Part shown: positions 19,250-31,844 of the stretch, in pieces
Layout of the letters: every line of letters begins with the position of its first letter
Numbering within the stretch: position 1 is the first letter of the stretch
Source: Aotearoamyces nothofagi
Taxonomy: Eukaryota; Ascomycota; Leotiomycetes; Leotiales; Tympanidaceae
DNA: 64,000 nt
Direction: 5' to 3'
Assembly: GCA_015345905.1 (NCBI GenBank)
Contig: JADDTR010000003.1
Span: 1,240,001-1,304,000 of the forward strand
Notes under the pieces: model-generated
What the model saw: the letters and a program-made list of their open reading frames with translations, nothing else
The model's database searches: none
What the model was told of the DNA's origin: nothing
Made by a program: the position numbers and the translations under genes

Positions 19250-22200
19250 ATGGCTTCAAGTAAGTCTCCACAGCATTTGCTTTCCCCTAACCAGAGTGTA
19301 GATGATCCTCCACAAGCTGTGGGCCAAGAGCATGACCCGCATGGTATGAATGTGGCTCGTCTCCCAGAACAAGTGTCTCGTCAGCCTGATGAAGGTGAAG
19401 GCCAGTCCCAAGAGCAGGGCGCTCTGCAAGTCGCAGCAGAAGACCACAAGCAATCTTGCGAGCCGTCTTCTGAGCCTAATGGGCCAAAACACCGCTCTTT
19501 CATTCCTCCCTTTATTCTTCGAATCTCCAAGCCGTGGTCTAAGAATGATCAAGGTACACAGCGCGCCGTCTCGAGGAAGCCAGCTCCGCAGCCGTATTCG
19601 AAATCAGACGTGCAGCCTTCACCAAGAAGTGCGAGCAGTCCTGAGCCGTCACCACACAGGCTGCAGAAGCCATCTCCAACCCTCGCCAACCAGTTCGGAA
19701 CCCGAATGTCTCCAGCTCTGTCTCCTCTAAGCTCTCCCGATCCTTCCCCAAGGTTACAATCCGCTGATAGCAGTGGATCACTGGCACCGCCGCCCGCCTT
19801 TGCCGATCTCAGCACACCCCGCGCAGCCTTGTCCCCTGATATTGCGAGCCGGCCAAATTCATACCAGTCAGGTGGCGGCAGTTCCGATGGAAGAAAGAGC
19901 AGGAGAGGAAGCTGGATGATGGGCAGATCAAGATCAAATTCGCACAACGCAGCAGAGAGCAGTGGCCCTCAGGCCTGGATCATCGCTGGGCCTCATCAGA
20001 TCGAGTATAATTTACAGCTTCTGATTGATGGAGAAAAGGTATGTTCTACAAGGCCTTTGATGATGTGAAGAATATTGACTTCTAAAAGATCCCGGAACTT
20101 TGGGACGAAGCTGCCGACACATATGTCTACCTCTTCCCTCCCATTAGCAGACGAGGCCCCTCATTCAAGGTATCTTCAGAAATCTTTCTAGCTTCGCCTA
20201 TGCTCACGTCTTTGGCGTTTGCAAATCCTCGTATGAGACAACGAGCAAGAAGTTTTGACGGCAGAAGCAGTCTATCAGCTGAAGATGCATCCCGACATTC
20301 GAATCTGCGTTTGCTCGACTCCCCGCCGTACAGCCCAGCAGTAGCTCCTACCCACGGATCAGGAGAATCTGTGAGCTCGCTGGGCAGCGACTTACCTAAA
20401 GAAGGTCACCTCTACTTCCCACACGACGAGCCTGACAAGTCGGATCAATCTGGAGCTGCATCAAAGCAGGTTGATCAGCTGGTCGCAGCCCGCAATTTCT
20501 TTGCATTTTTGACTGGCCAGCCATTAGTAGCAACCGCGAGATGCGGAATCGTTTTCGATGTCTTCATGGTCATCGCAAACCAGCTGAAAAACTTCCAATT
20601 CTCGAATGAGGATGGATCGACGTTTGGTGACGCAGCTAGAATCTCGTTCAGTTATTTCATCAAGGAGATGTCGTTGGCGGACGTTAGTGCGAGTAAAGAG
20701 AAGACGATTGAGAGCATCATTCTAGGGGAGAGAATGCGGTCGGTTGAGCTTTATAACGAGGCCTTCACCCACGGAGTCGGAAAGTACGCAGCCACCAGAC
20801 ACCGGAATCCACGTCTCTTTGATCTCATTTCAGAAAGCACACGGCATCGATTGGAACGGGCTGCTATTGAGCTTGATAATCGTAAACGCGATGTGAACAT
20901 TCGTCTGTTAGATTTCAATTTTCCATCTCTCTTTGCCGGGTCAGCAGCTTCCAACTCGAGCGAGGCGAGCAAGATCGTTCGATTCAAGGCGTGGAAGAAC
21001 CATTTTCTCACTTTGAGACGACACACCTTGTCATACTATAAGGATCTCCATGGATCTTGGCCTCCAGTTCCCGGACACAAGAAGAACAAATTCAAGGAGC
21101 CGGGCCTCAACAGACTGGTTCTCAAGATTTTGTATGATGATTTCTGCTCTGTTTACGACCTGTTGGTGGACAGAAAGTCGCTCACCACTCGGTCCATGGA
21201 CGACGAGGACGACTCGATTCAGACCCATCTCACAATCGCAGCTCTTCGGAAGATCCTATCGGAATTTGATCACTCGTCGCCACCAGTACTTCCACCCATG
21301 CCATTTGACGTTCCGATAATCCCGACCATAGCAAGTATCATACCGAATCACAATCAGAGCGACCTAAAGGCCCAACTTGAGGCCGAGTCTAGGAAGCTTC
21401 AAGAATATGAAACTGGACTCATCTTAGCCAAATCACACAACATGGATGTGGACACGCGGCCGAAAGGGCCCTTCCTAGCATCCTTCTGCGCCTTTGAACA
21501 AAAGCATGCTCGTGGAAAAAGTGCCCAAGAACTTGCTGACCAACGATATGGCTACTGGCTATTCATCTATGTCGTCTTGCAATCTCTCCCCATGCTCGTC
21601 ATCGACGCACCAGATCTTCAATATACGGAAAAAGTAGAGTATTTCTTATGCAGCCCACCACGCGGAGGCATCCCCTGGACCGAAGATGCAAACCAAGTCA
21701 AGCGAGCCTGGTACGGTGTCGGAAACGGTGCAGGAATAGTCGCTCTCCCAAGCGACATCATCGAGCACGGTGTAGAAGGCGTGCTCCGCCGCAGTCACTG
21801 TTGGGTGGCTGCGGAGGAGTGGCTGGATGAGCTGCCCGTGTGCAGCTCACCAGAACTAGACAGCCATGATGGATCGGACGAGAGCCTCTCAAGTCCGCCA
21901 TCACACGCCTTCTTGTCGCCGCTTCAAGGTTCGCCGTCATTCGGCGACAACTTTCGTACTGACGGCGGAGATCTCGAACGACTACACCGTCAAGACACCG
22001 GCGACAGTCTCGCTCCTCGGCGACAATTTGCTGATAATGCTCGGAACCGCAGCACGTCCAGACACCGCCAAAGTGTCGCTCCAGGTCTCGAGCCCATCTC
22101 TCCGCCAAACAACTTCGAGATGCAGAGATCAGCTACAAACATGCGGATCTCGTCCTCGGCTCGTTCCCCCAGCCCCAAGAGCCCGATGATGGACGATGGT

Positions 22201-22407
22201 AATCCGGCGAGTGCAGTCGGTGGAGGCGTGGGACTTGGGATCGCAACGTCTAGGAGAGGAAGCAGGGAGATCAGCGCTGGCTCATTTGAGGAGTCAACTG
22301 AGACTAAAGAGGTACCAGCCAAGAAAGCCATGACGTTCGATGACATCTTGGGCGATATTGACAAGGCGAAGAAGACGAAAGCCAAAAGCAGAAAAGGACT
22401 CTGGTAG
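19250..22407 (+). CDS. Large conserved filamentous-fungal protein, function unknown (DUF8004-like)
   Basis: Two exons, 19250-20038 and 20089-22407, join in phase over a 50-nt intron and encode 1035 residues. Residues 1-230 are Ser/Pro-rich, with many SP sites and basic RS/RR patches, and are probably disordered. A conserved globular part begins at about 240 (GPQAWIIAGPHQIEYNLQLL) and includes NFFAFLTGQPLVATAR, which is typical of a Pezizomycotina family I associate, without certainty, with DUF8004. The second half has helical segments (RYGYWLFIYVVLQSLPMLV), another Ser-rich linker and a basic end, DKAKKTKAKSRKGLW. There is no signal peptide or catalytic motif I can name. Many proline-directed phosphorylation sites are likely. 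A GTAAGT right after the start is not a usable intron: removing it would break the frame. Confidence 0.82.
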
Positions 22408-23540
22408 GTTTCAAAAATGTATTCGATACCAGGCGGGAGGCCTCTTACATTCACAAGTCACTTTTGATATTGGTGTACAAAAGAGATTTGCATAGCGATG
22501 TGGCGTTTGTTTAGACGATGTAGAAAATAATATTATCCATGGCCTGAGTTTGACCCTTGAATTAATTTTAAGATTTCTCACAGTAGAAGTGGGAGCGGAA
22601 GTGGAAGTGAAAAGTGCGGCATTTCATTGACTTTTTCTCCTGCATCTCATTTGTGACGTGTGAACGGAACTAACAACCAGAATGAATGAACGAACGACAT
22701 GGCCAAAGCGCCAGAGAGCTCGCAGCGAGGACTATAAGAAGCAGCGCCGTCGCAGCTCCCAACCCAAGACGGCCCAGGACCGGATCGGACCGCTACCGCT
22801 ACCACTACACGTCTGCAAGACGACAAAGAAACTGCCGTTGCCGCCGGCCCGTCCCGCCCTGTTCTCTTCACCACCCATCGCCAAAACCGCCGTCCTTTCT
22901 CATCTCGCACCGGTCGCCGTCGTTTTGGGGTTTCCCGTCGTCGGGAGAAGAGGCTTCGCCGTGACGGGGGGACTTTGTCGCCGGCGGAGGTGGGGCTCGG
23001 AGGAGGAGGGTTTATACTCTGTTACTGGATGGACAGACAGATAGATAGACAGATCTCCTGCTCTGCTCTGCCGTCGCCATCTGCTTCAACCTCTAGCATC
23101 CCGACTGCTTTGTTGTCAAGTCAGCTGCTTTGTGGGATCTTTCTGTTTTGTATAGATAGATAGATATAGATATAGATATACTAGTACTATAAGATGTGCT
23201 GTCGAGCTTGAATAGCGGTTGTACGGCCGTACTTGTACACTGATCTGGGCTTTGGTGGATACTGGTCACGGATGGATATTATAAGCATATGTATGAGTCG
23301 GGTCGGAGATGGGAGGTGGACTTGCCGTTGAAAGGCTGGACTTGTCGTCGGAGAGCTGGCCTGTCGCCGAAGGTCGATTCGTCATTGGAGAGTTTGCCTG
23401 TCGCCGAGAGGTCAGACCTGGAGTCGGTTGTCTTTTTCATTCTCGCCGTTATAATCCTGAACCCTATGGGATCTGATAGTACAGGCGGATATGTATTTGC
23501 TGGCTACAATCGTCTTGTCTCCTCTGTTGAGTAGCATTCT

Positions 23541-23600
23541 GTGTGTGTATATATATATATATATATATGTATGTATATATGTGTGTATATATTTACTGCC
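23541..23600. repeat. (TA)n / (GTAT)n microsatellite
   Basis: A GT run, an uninterrupted alternating TA run, then GTATG-like units. No coding potential. Confidence 0.9.
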
Positions 23601-23815
23601 TTTTTATCTTAGTTAAGTAATTGACCTGCCTTGGTTTATATATACTGACTATATAGATACAAAATGCGAATAAATATATTAATCAAGACTTCATTATTAA
23701 TCAATGGCCTGGATTCTTTTGATTAGGCATTTGAAATAATAGTCTAGGCACGGATTGCCATTTTAGATTATTTGAATCAATTTTCGAAATTTTTGATTCT
23801 TGTTATCTTGCAGAC

Positions 23816-23833
23816 TGTCAATCATTGACGAAA
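23816..23833. repeat. Distant copy of the GTCA-N5-TGAC palindrome
   Basis: TGTCAATCATTGACGAAA here is identical over 18 bases to positions 2708-2725 in intron 1 of the DUF4185 gene, in the same orientation relative to the plus strand. The flanks differ. Confidence 0.7.
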
Positions 23834-23976
23834 CGAATTAGTTCTGGAGGAAATATATTAGGATACATCTTATTTCTAAGTTCCTTCTGAATTAAACCGC
23901 GAATATTTCTCAAGACTATCATCACTATATTCCCATCAAGACACTTCATATAATCCCTCAACCTAGGCCAACTCAA

Positions 23977-26060
23977 TCAGGTGCTTCCATCAACATCAAA
24001 ATGATCTCTGAAGAGTCCCCAAACAGGAAGCTTCGTACGAGAAGTCGAGCTGTTCACAACTGAGCTCACCACTGCAATCTTTAAGCTAGGGACATCGTAG
24101 TTTGGGATATAGGTATCGTTCATCATCTTGACCCGATATCTCATGTTTTTGGTCAGGTACTGCTCGACATCTTCTGGCTCTAGACTTTGAAGCTCACCCT
24201 CCTCGACCTTCTGCAGTAGAGCAGAGGTCAGAGGGATTGTTGCGGTGACTTTCTGTGACGTGTCAGAGCATGCTGCGCAGGACAAGGTCGAGGCTTTTGT
24301 AAAAATAGTATGGATGCCAACGAGGTTGGGTTCAAATGACCAAGATGAAGGCTCGTCACTGAAAGCACCAAGGAAGATATGAATGAAGAATGAACCTGAC
24401 AGGGCGTTCTTTAAGACTTGTATGTTAGCAATCCATTCTCGGTATTGCCTATCCACAACGATATCTCTCTTTGCATATCCGTTGGACCGAGCCTTTGACT
24501 CGAACAACCTAGTACCTAGACCACGCGTTTGGACTGCAGATGCCGTGGTGCTATAAAGACTGTTGATCGCCGCTACCACCTTTGCTAAAATATCTTCAGA
24601 TGAGTCCCCGGTATATTTTACCGTCTCTTCATAAGAATATCCAAATGTCTCGGTGTATCTTGCGATATTGGACGTCCAGAAGCTACTAGTATTATAGTAG
24701 AATGGTGTTAAAGGAGAATTGGCATTCTCAATTTGCCCGGGAGAAGTGGTGAATGTACCATAAGAGGCCTGTGGAGAAACATAACTGTCTGGATTTAAAA
24801 CTTGCCACATTGCGAAGCATCGATCTATCATAGCGTGATGGAGGATAAAGATGGGATCGAATGCTGCGTATTCGATGTATGACATATGACCACCACCGCC
24901 TACGAGACCATGGATCAAGTCATGAATAGACTCAATGGAATCATATCCCTCACTATTGTTATCTGGAATCCACGCTTCGTTACTGAATGTGGTATAGTTT
25001 TTGTAATTTGTGAAGAGATTATATAGTCGACTTCGAAAAGAGGATGCACTATTGTTGAGTTGCTGTGAAACAAGATCGTTGCGAGACGTAGCCGAAGTGC
25101 TGTCGGTCGTAGGATATCGAAGGGTCTCAGCCCAGAACTACGATATTAATTATAAATCCCTGAGTATCAAGGAAGGGTCTACCTTACAGGGAGACCTGGC
25201 AGTTCGGTGGTGTTGAAAGGATTGAACTTGTAGCTGAACAATGGATTCGAAATTGTTTGCTTCCCATTAGGGCCATCGACAGTGACATTTGGAGAGCCAC
25301 CTACGCTCGGGGGAAGAGCACTCCCCCCAGTTGGCAGTACAACAGCCCAGTCCCAGTAGGGCATCCTGAAATTTGCAGCGGCGGCAGTATATCGATCCTG
25401 AACAGGTCCAGAAGGATAGAGAGCAGCTACTTGCTGTATCTGACTATACAAGACTTGCTATCGATCTGTAAGCTTGATATATCTTAGAGAAACCTTCGTG
25501 ATATACCTCATAGAGAGCGAGATACGGTCTGTGCCAGCAAGGAAATAATATGGAGACGTGAGTGCAGTATCCATTATTCTCATTTCCAGTTGTTGGCTGA
25601 ACGCCATCCCATGGCAAGTATGGTCGACCATGAAGGCCTGAATGCAGTCACAGGAGTTAGATACGCATTGCTGAACCCAAGAAACTCGACATGCTGGGCG
25701 CTCACCTGCGAGCTGGTACCAAGACAACTCTTCTGTTTGACTGATAGACTGTAGCAAGTCGAGGCCAAGCAAGTACAATGTCCATGCATCAGTGTCCTTC
25801 TCAAATTGCCTGATTTCAGGTCTGAGAGGCAACGAGCCGTTGGGACCTGTACCTCCTAGCACTCCTGTAACAGCGGAGTTGTTTGAGGGAGTTTGGCGCC
25901 CAAGAAGCACAGTTCGACGTTTGCCGTAATCATAAGACGAGTAGATGGTATTGTTGGCTTCTGAAGAAGCTCGGGGAACTGAAATTGCGTGGCACAGATG
26001 AATCACAGCAGCGACAATTATGATAAGAGTAGATAAAATCGACAAAGAGCGGATGGCCAT
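23977..26060 (-). CDS. Secreted tyrosinase / catechol oxidase
   Basis: Exons 26060-25706, 25637-25507, 25457-25188 and 25137-23977 join in phase to 638 residues. The start is ATG at 26060; the codon nine bases upstream is TTG. A signal peptide (MAIRSLSILSTLIIIVAAVI, ending near CHA) comes first. The type-3 copper sites are complete: CuA His121 (GLHGRPY), His145 (CTH) and His154 (PCWHRPYLALYE); CuB His324 and His328 (HDLIH) and His352/353 (FDPIFILHHAMIDR). The C-terminal domain (from about 430) is the tyrosinase C-terminal type. The enzyme oxidises mono- or o-diphenols to quinones outside the cell, in melanin formation or phenol detoxification. A Lys-Arg site (AKRDIVVD) could be cleaved to release a lid, but this is inference. 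No melanin-pathway neighbour is present. Confidence 0.92.
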
Positions 26061-27432
26061 CTCGACCAAAAATATTCACTAATTTAAGGGCAGGAGTTTC
26101 GACGGCGAGAGGGATGTGCAAGACTCCGAGTTGATGTGGCCTCATCCGCCAGTATCTTGAGCTCGAGAAGCCGCCGTTTGCTGAAATGAAAACTACGTTG
26201 AAGTGGCTGGAGGACAAAGCCTCCAGCTATAGAAAGAAACGACGAAGTGCTGGAAATCGTGCATACGAGGCATACGGGCGTGTGCAGATTCTTACGAACT
26301 CTTACGGGTAAAGAGCGACCTGATGGTACAGGAAGAAATCAAAGGGCGGCGGAGGCGAAGACAAAGACAAAGCCTAACGAAGCCTGGTGAAGCCTGGTGA
26401 GGCCTGGCAAACTCCTTGGCCAGTCTGTGAAGAGGAAGAACAACAGCTTCATCTGGCAGGGTAGCACAAACCATATCACCATGCATTAGCATGTTTGAGA
26501 GAGAGAGATGCGTACAAGTACATCCCTTCCAGGTCCTGTCGACAGTTATGTGCACTTCAGCCGCCTGTAAGGAATAGCGAGGATATGCCGTATCATCTTC
26601 GCATTGTCCATACTCTCGACTTTAAATACAGAAGAAACATCCTTGGCCGGCCAAAGGGAAAACTGGTCCCGATGAATCGACATGCGCCTGCAAACACCGC
26701 ACCTTACCGGCAATTTGCATCACGGCCGGCGAATATCCTGCCTGATGTCATCAACATCCCTTCTGCTTGGCCCGGAGGTATCGTGCGTGGCTACTGTGAT
26801 GTATCTTGTACGGTGGTACAGACCCGGTTGCTGCGGCGCACCGAAGGAGCTGTATCCCCTTCGGCATCTCGTGTTGTCGGCACATGGATAGATAGTACAA
26901 TACAAGGATAAGCACTGCACAGGGAACAAGCATACAGGCATTTAAAGAACACCATGACCTGGATAGCTACTGTATCCCATCGACTTTCAACTGATGGGGT
27001 ATTTCTTTGGCGTTGCAAGCCCTACAAGGGATACTTGAATACCTGAAGATATCCTAGAACATGTTGGGCTTGCTTTGGCGACCAGACGGGTCCGCTGCAG
27101 AGTATGCTTGCAAAGGAAAGGGACAGAAGCAACTGCTTCATTTGTGGTTGTCCAGGTGCCGTAGATAAAAGTAAGACGCATCTGGGCTACTGAATACCTT
27201 TGGTCTAAGGAGGTTGGAGAGGCCAGTTGATGCTCTTAAAGGCTGGGAGATTAACTAATAAAATAACTTGTTGACGTCCATTATTAACTGAATCACCGGG
27301 GTAGTAGTAGGTAGATGCCTCTGATAAAGGCAGTTTATGCTTTTCCCATCCTGGAAACGCTATGCTATCTGTAAATCTCCTTACAAAAACGCCTATCCCG
27401 ACTCCATCTAATGCATTGTGCCTTCACCCGCT
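26061..27432. other. Intergenic between tyrosinase and RNA polymerase I subunit gene
   Basis: Tyrosinase promoter and the 3' flank of RPA135. Short open frames on both strands lack domains. Nothing else recognised. Confidence 0.45.
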
Positions 27433-30400
27433 CTATGGCTCAACATTATACTTGAGTTTAATCCCCATAGCAGCTAGCTCCACATCAAGATACTTTAACA
27501 CACCGGGTACGGCAACAATTGTAGTATCCTCTCCGCCAACCCATCTCTGACCTTCACCGTCCTCCCAAATCTCTCCTTGTCCGTGGAAACCCTCTGCTCT
27601 AGTCGCACACCTCCGACATCTCACAACACCCGTGCCCTTTTTCCTCGGTGCAAACGCCGAAACTGTAGGCTGTGTAGAGAGGAAAGTACCACATTCTTTG
27701 CAAATCCAAGATTTCGTGTAATCGGAACAGTTCAGAAGTCGATCCTGAAGCAAAAACGCGGTACCGTGGGCCAGTAAAGAATCACGTTCCATCTCTCCAA
27801 CACGAATACCACCACCCTTCTTCCTTCCCTTGATGGGTTGACCAGTAAGTGAGGTGATCGGACCAGTTGTACGAACTTGGAACTTATCGTTAACCATGTG
27901 TCGTAGACGTTGATAGTAGACAACACCAAGGTAGATATCAGCATGAAGTTCCTCGCCAGTGATACCGGAATACATCGGCTCGTTGCCATGATAGTTGTAT
28001 CCTGCCTTCTTGAGTTGATGACCAAAGTAGTCACCAGCTGTGTTATCCTCATCGAAGCGGAAGGGCGTACTATCTTGAGCAATACCGTGAAGAGCACCTG
28101 CCTTGCCAGCAAGAGACTCAATGAACATGCCAATGGTCATTCGAGATGGGAAAGCATGCGGGTTGATAATGATGTCCGGTTGAATGCCTGATTCGGAGAA
28201 TGGCATGTCGACGCTGGGCCACTTCTGCGAGGCAACACCCTTTTGCCCATGGCGAGATGAGAATTTGTCACCGATAACAGGAGATCGGGGAACACGGAAC
28301 TTGACAGAGATCATCTGTGCGGGCTCTGTCCCATTCTCATTTCCGATGATTCGAACCTCTTCGATGAATGCAATTTCTTGCTCTTTGTACTTCTCAAAGT
28401 GAGTCTGTCCATCGCGATTGACGAGCTTGCCGTGGGCGTCTGTTGTTACTGTATGCCATGCACAGATAACATCCCCTTCTCTGACCATACGGCCGATAAA
28501 AGGTAGACCATCCTCGTCTATAAGCGCCTTCCACTCAGCCTTGACGAGACCTCCGGGAGCAAAACCGAAGAGCTTGCTAACATTCTTTGCAGAGCGCGAT
28601 CTTTGACCACCTTCTAACTCATATTTCTTAACTTTATAAATTGTACCGTGACCTAAGCCACGCTCGTGAGCAGATTTGTTGATTATCATAGCATCGTCCA
28701 TATCATATCCAGTGTAAGAAATAACGGCTACCACTGCATTGAAACCATTGGGGAAATTGTCGAAACCGTATTCATTATGTAGAGGAGCTCGTACAATAGG
28801 TGTTTGACCGGTCTGTAAGCGGTATGTCTTGTTATCTGATCTGTACCGTGTCGCTGTTCCAGGAGTACCCATGGATTGTTTACCCATTTGACACTGGTAC
28901 ATGTTTCTGGGCGATTGGTTGAAGTCGGAGAAAGGTGTCATATTGGCTAGAATTGAGAAAATATTTGTGGGATCGAACTCCACATGGGTTGATTCGCCAG
29001 AAACAATTTCGGGATCGGTAACCGCAATGGACATAAATGGCTGTTCCAGGGGACCTACAAAATCTTCTTTGTCGAGTGGAAGGTATTTCACAGGTCTAAT
29101 CATCCTGGCTGGGGAGGAAGACAGGTACACCCCTGGATACTGCCCACCGTTTGATCCAGGAACGTAGCCAATCTCAAGTTCAACTGGAACGTTGTGTGTG
29201 CCCTCAACCTTCCAGAATCTAAGAGTATCAGCAATGGTAAGTGACTGCTTCGGTGTACACCATCCAAGAATCTTTCCATCAAGCATAACCACTACACTTT
29301 CATCTGTCGAAGCTGATGACGAGCTCACCACGCCAAGGTCAACTGCGAGTCCGGGAACAGCGGAGACATCAACCGAGTGCGTCAGAATCCTACACTTATG
29401 TGCAAGATGGTTTAGAAGGCCACAAGGACTTCCATCAGGTGTATGTACAGGACACAAGAAACCCCAACTCTCGGGTAGGAGCTTTCGCACAGTCGTGGTC
29501 TTTAGCTGAGCGAAGAAACTTCCTCTATGAACCATGCGGAAATGACTGATAAATCGCAGAAAGTTGATTTTCTCCGCTACAACTGTAAAGCCTGATGTTT
29601 GCTGCAGATCAAGACCAGTAGGACTGACCAGATTTCCAGTCGACATGAAATACTCCAGAGCGCCTCCAATCGCTTCGTTCGTCTTGCCAAAGAGTTTTAC
29701 TGGAAAGTCCTTCAGGAATTCCTGCGAAGAGAAGTGATTTTCTGGATATCGTCTTACATACTCGCGGAGTGATAGACGCAAGCCAGTAGAGAGCCAATCA
29801 TCCAAACGTTCCTTGATGATCATTCCAAAAAGGAAACCTCCGAGTAAGATCTCTTGATTTTGAACAGCGTCAGGGTTGTCGACAGCGCAATCACCGGCGA
29901 CCAGCGCATAGAGCTTTCTGACCATGAATAGAAGCATCCTGAATTTGTCGTTGTCTTGAGATTCGGTCACATCGGCATTACCTAGATGAACGAGAACAAT
30001 TTTTCGTAGGAATTCCGTGCCTACATCGTAGTCGGACATATTGTCAGGTACACCCAGAACTATCCTGAACTTCTCTCCCAAGTAAGCCCGTGTCTTTGAT
30101 TTTGTGTACAAGCCATACGCTTTGTAAGTTCTTAGCAACAACTCAACGCGGTCCGTCAAAAATGTGTTCTCTGCGCCTTTGGATCCTGCTGGGCCAACTA
30201 GGCCTTCAAATATTTCTCTATCGTTGGTTTCGACCAACGCCTTCAGGATCATCATAACGGGAACAAGGAATTCGTTCTTCCGCCACGAGAATCGGAATGT
30301 TACGTTTCCATCATCAAGATAATGAAGCACGTTCGTCTGTGACGTCTGATCAGGCCTTACACAGCGGATAAGAGTCGCAAATTTCGTGTATGTTGGTCCT

Positions 30401-31102
30401 CGACCTTCGAATGAAGGTCTTATGATGGCCATGGGAAAGTTTCGTCTGTTCACGATTAGGAGTCGAATGAGCTTCTCTATACCATTGACCACAAAGTATC
30501 CACCAAGTTCCTCAGCTTCTTCTTTTCGCTCGACGAGCTGTGCTGGCGAATTCTTCTCAAGATGGCAGCGGTTTGACTAGAGTTACTGTCAGCAAGATTT
30601 TTCATGTACCATTTGTAGTATTACATACCATTAACATGATCGGTATTTGTCCAAGTTCTCGTATAAATTCCTTTGGATCTCCATTGTTGATTCTGAATTC
30701 CAACTTCACGCTCAACTTCCCTCGATATGTGACATGGCGTTCTCTGCATTCTGCTGGCAGAATTTCTCGGTTCCTCGTAGAGAATTTATTGGAAGTTGGC
30801 AGCTGAGATTTCTCAACAAATACCTCTTTAATTCTCACCGACAACTTGTTCTTTCCTATAGGTGGCGCACGTTCATCTCCGTCGAGATAAACTTTAGTGC
30901 CGATGTCTCGTAGACCATGGGCTAAAAGCCCATCCTTCTCAAAAACCGCATTAAAGGAAGAAATATGTGGCTCGATCGCGGCGGTAAGAGCTGGATATGC
31001 CGAATGATCCTTAGGTGGGTTGCGAAAAAGATTCTCTCGTCGAAGGGTGTCAAATTCATGTGTCCAAGTTGTTTTGGTTGGAGAGGTAGCTTTGGGCGCC
31101 AT
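27433..31102 (-). CDS. RPA135: RNA polymerase I second-largest subunit
   Basis: Two coding exons, 31102-30629 and 30576-27433, with a 52-nt intron, give 1205 residues, the usual length for A135. Conserved blocks of the beta subunit follow in order: fork/lobe (SWGFLCPVHTPDGSPCGLLNH), the hybrid-binding GYDMDDAMIINKSAHERG, RVPRSPVIGDKFSSRHGQKG, and the clamp zinc ribbon near the C-terminus (CKECGT ... CRRCATR). With RPA190 it forms the nucleolar enzyme that transcribes rDNA. N-terminal features (HEFDTLRRENLFRNP) fit Pol I and not Pol II or III. A likely 5'-UTR intron at 31153-31195 (GTAAGT donor, GCTAAC branch, CTAG acceptor) lies just upstream. The gene is divergent from ARL8. Confidence 0.96.
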
Positions 31103-31844
31103 CGTGAATCTATGGAGAACTTGTAAGCTTTATGACTGAATGAATTGAAGTTCTAGGATATACACGGTTAGCTAATTTAGAAAACATTCACTTACGTTGC
31201 GTGGCTGTCAATCCCCTCTTCTGTGAGCAACCTCTCTTTGGACCTTGTCTTTTCTCCAAAATCTAGAGGCTCAATTTCTCAAAATATTTCTGGCCCTAGC
31301 GCTTTAGTCTCGTGATTTATCGGCTCTTATCGAGTAGGTTCGCTCGATTGGCGGCGGCCAGCACTAGCAATTAGCACTGCCGCTGTCCTGCATCTGAGCT
31401 TCTGTGCAGTGTGTGAACCCACAGCAAAACAAGCAGGCATTCTGGCGGCTGCGACGCACTGCACCGGTTTCAGCTCCCGTTGTTTACTGCTGCACAAACG
31501 TCTATCTGGGAATTGACACTGGCGATTCTCTGTATTGTTGGCTGGGCCGTGCTTCATTAGCTTCATTTCGTCTCTTTCCGTCACAAGCGTCATTTCGAAC
31601 GGATCCGTCATCATCACCATCCTCAGAGACGAGAAGCATAAGTACAATCTAGTGCTACAAATATTTTACTATATATGTTCTATGTAAGGCCGCAGAGCAG
31701 TCTCATCAATCAGTCAAGCGTCATCTGGCTACCGCCCAGTCTTCCAGACGCCCGGCCAACTATCCAGCCTTGCGCGACTACCAGGCAACCACGAGACGAA
31801 GAACAGGCAGCTCAAAGAACCTACATAAGTGAGATCGAATAATC
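31103..31844. promoter_or_regulatory. Divergent promoter region, RPA135 / ARL8
   Basis: Shared upstream DNA of two divergent housekeeping genes. It carries the probable 5'-UTR intron of RPA135 (31153-31195). No certain PAC or RRPE element was found by eye. Confidence 0.5.

Larger units (their letters stand above)
22408..23976. other. Intergenic between convergent genes, with simple repeats
   Basis: A GC-rich block (22680-23000) gives long but meaningless frames. Simple repeats follow: ATAG/ATAGAT runs at 23036-23185 and a (TA)n/(GTAT)n tract at 23541-23600. The last 400 bp are AT-rich and include the palindrome at 23816. Confidence 0.5.

Noticed and set aside
19260-19303. Intron directly after the start codon of the 1035-aa gene
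   Set aside because: Its removal shifts the frame into an immediate stop; the sequence is coding as it stands.
22682-23044. 120-codon ORF in a GC-rich block between convergent genes
   Set aside because: Low-complexity Arg/Pro-rich translation in two frames at once; no family.
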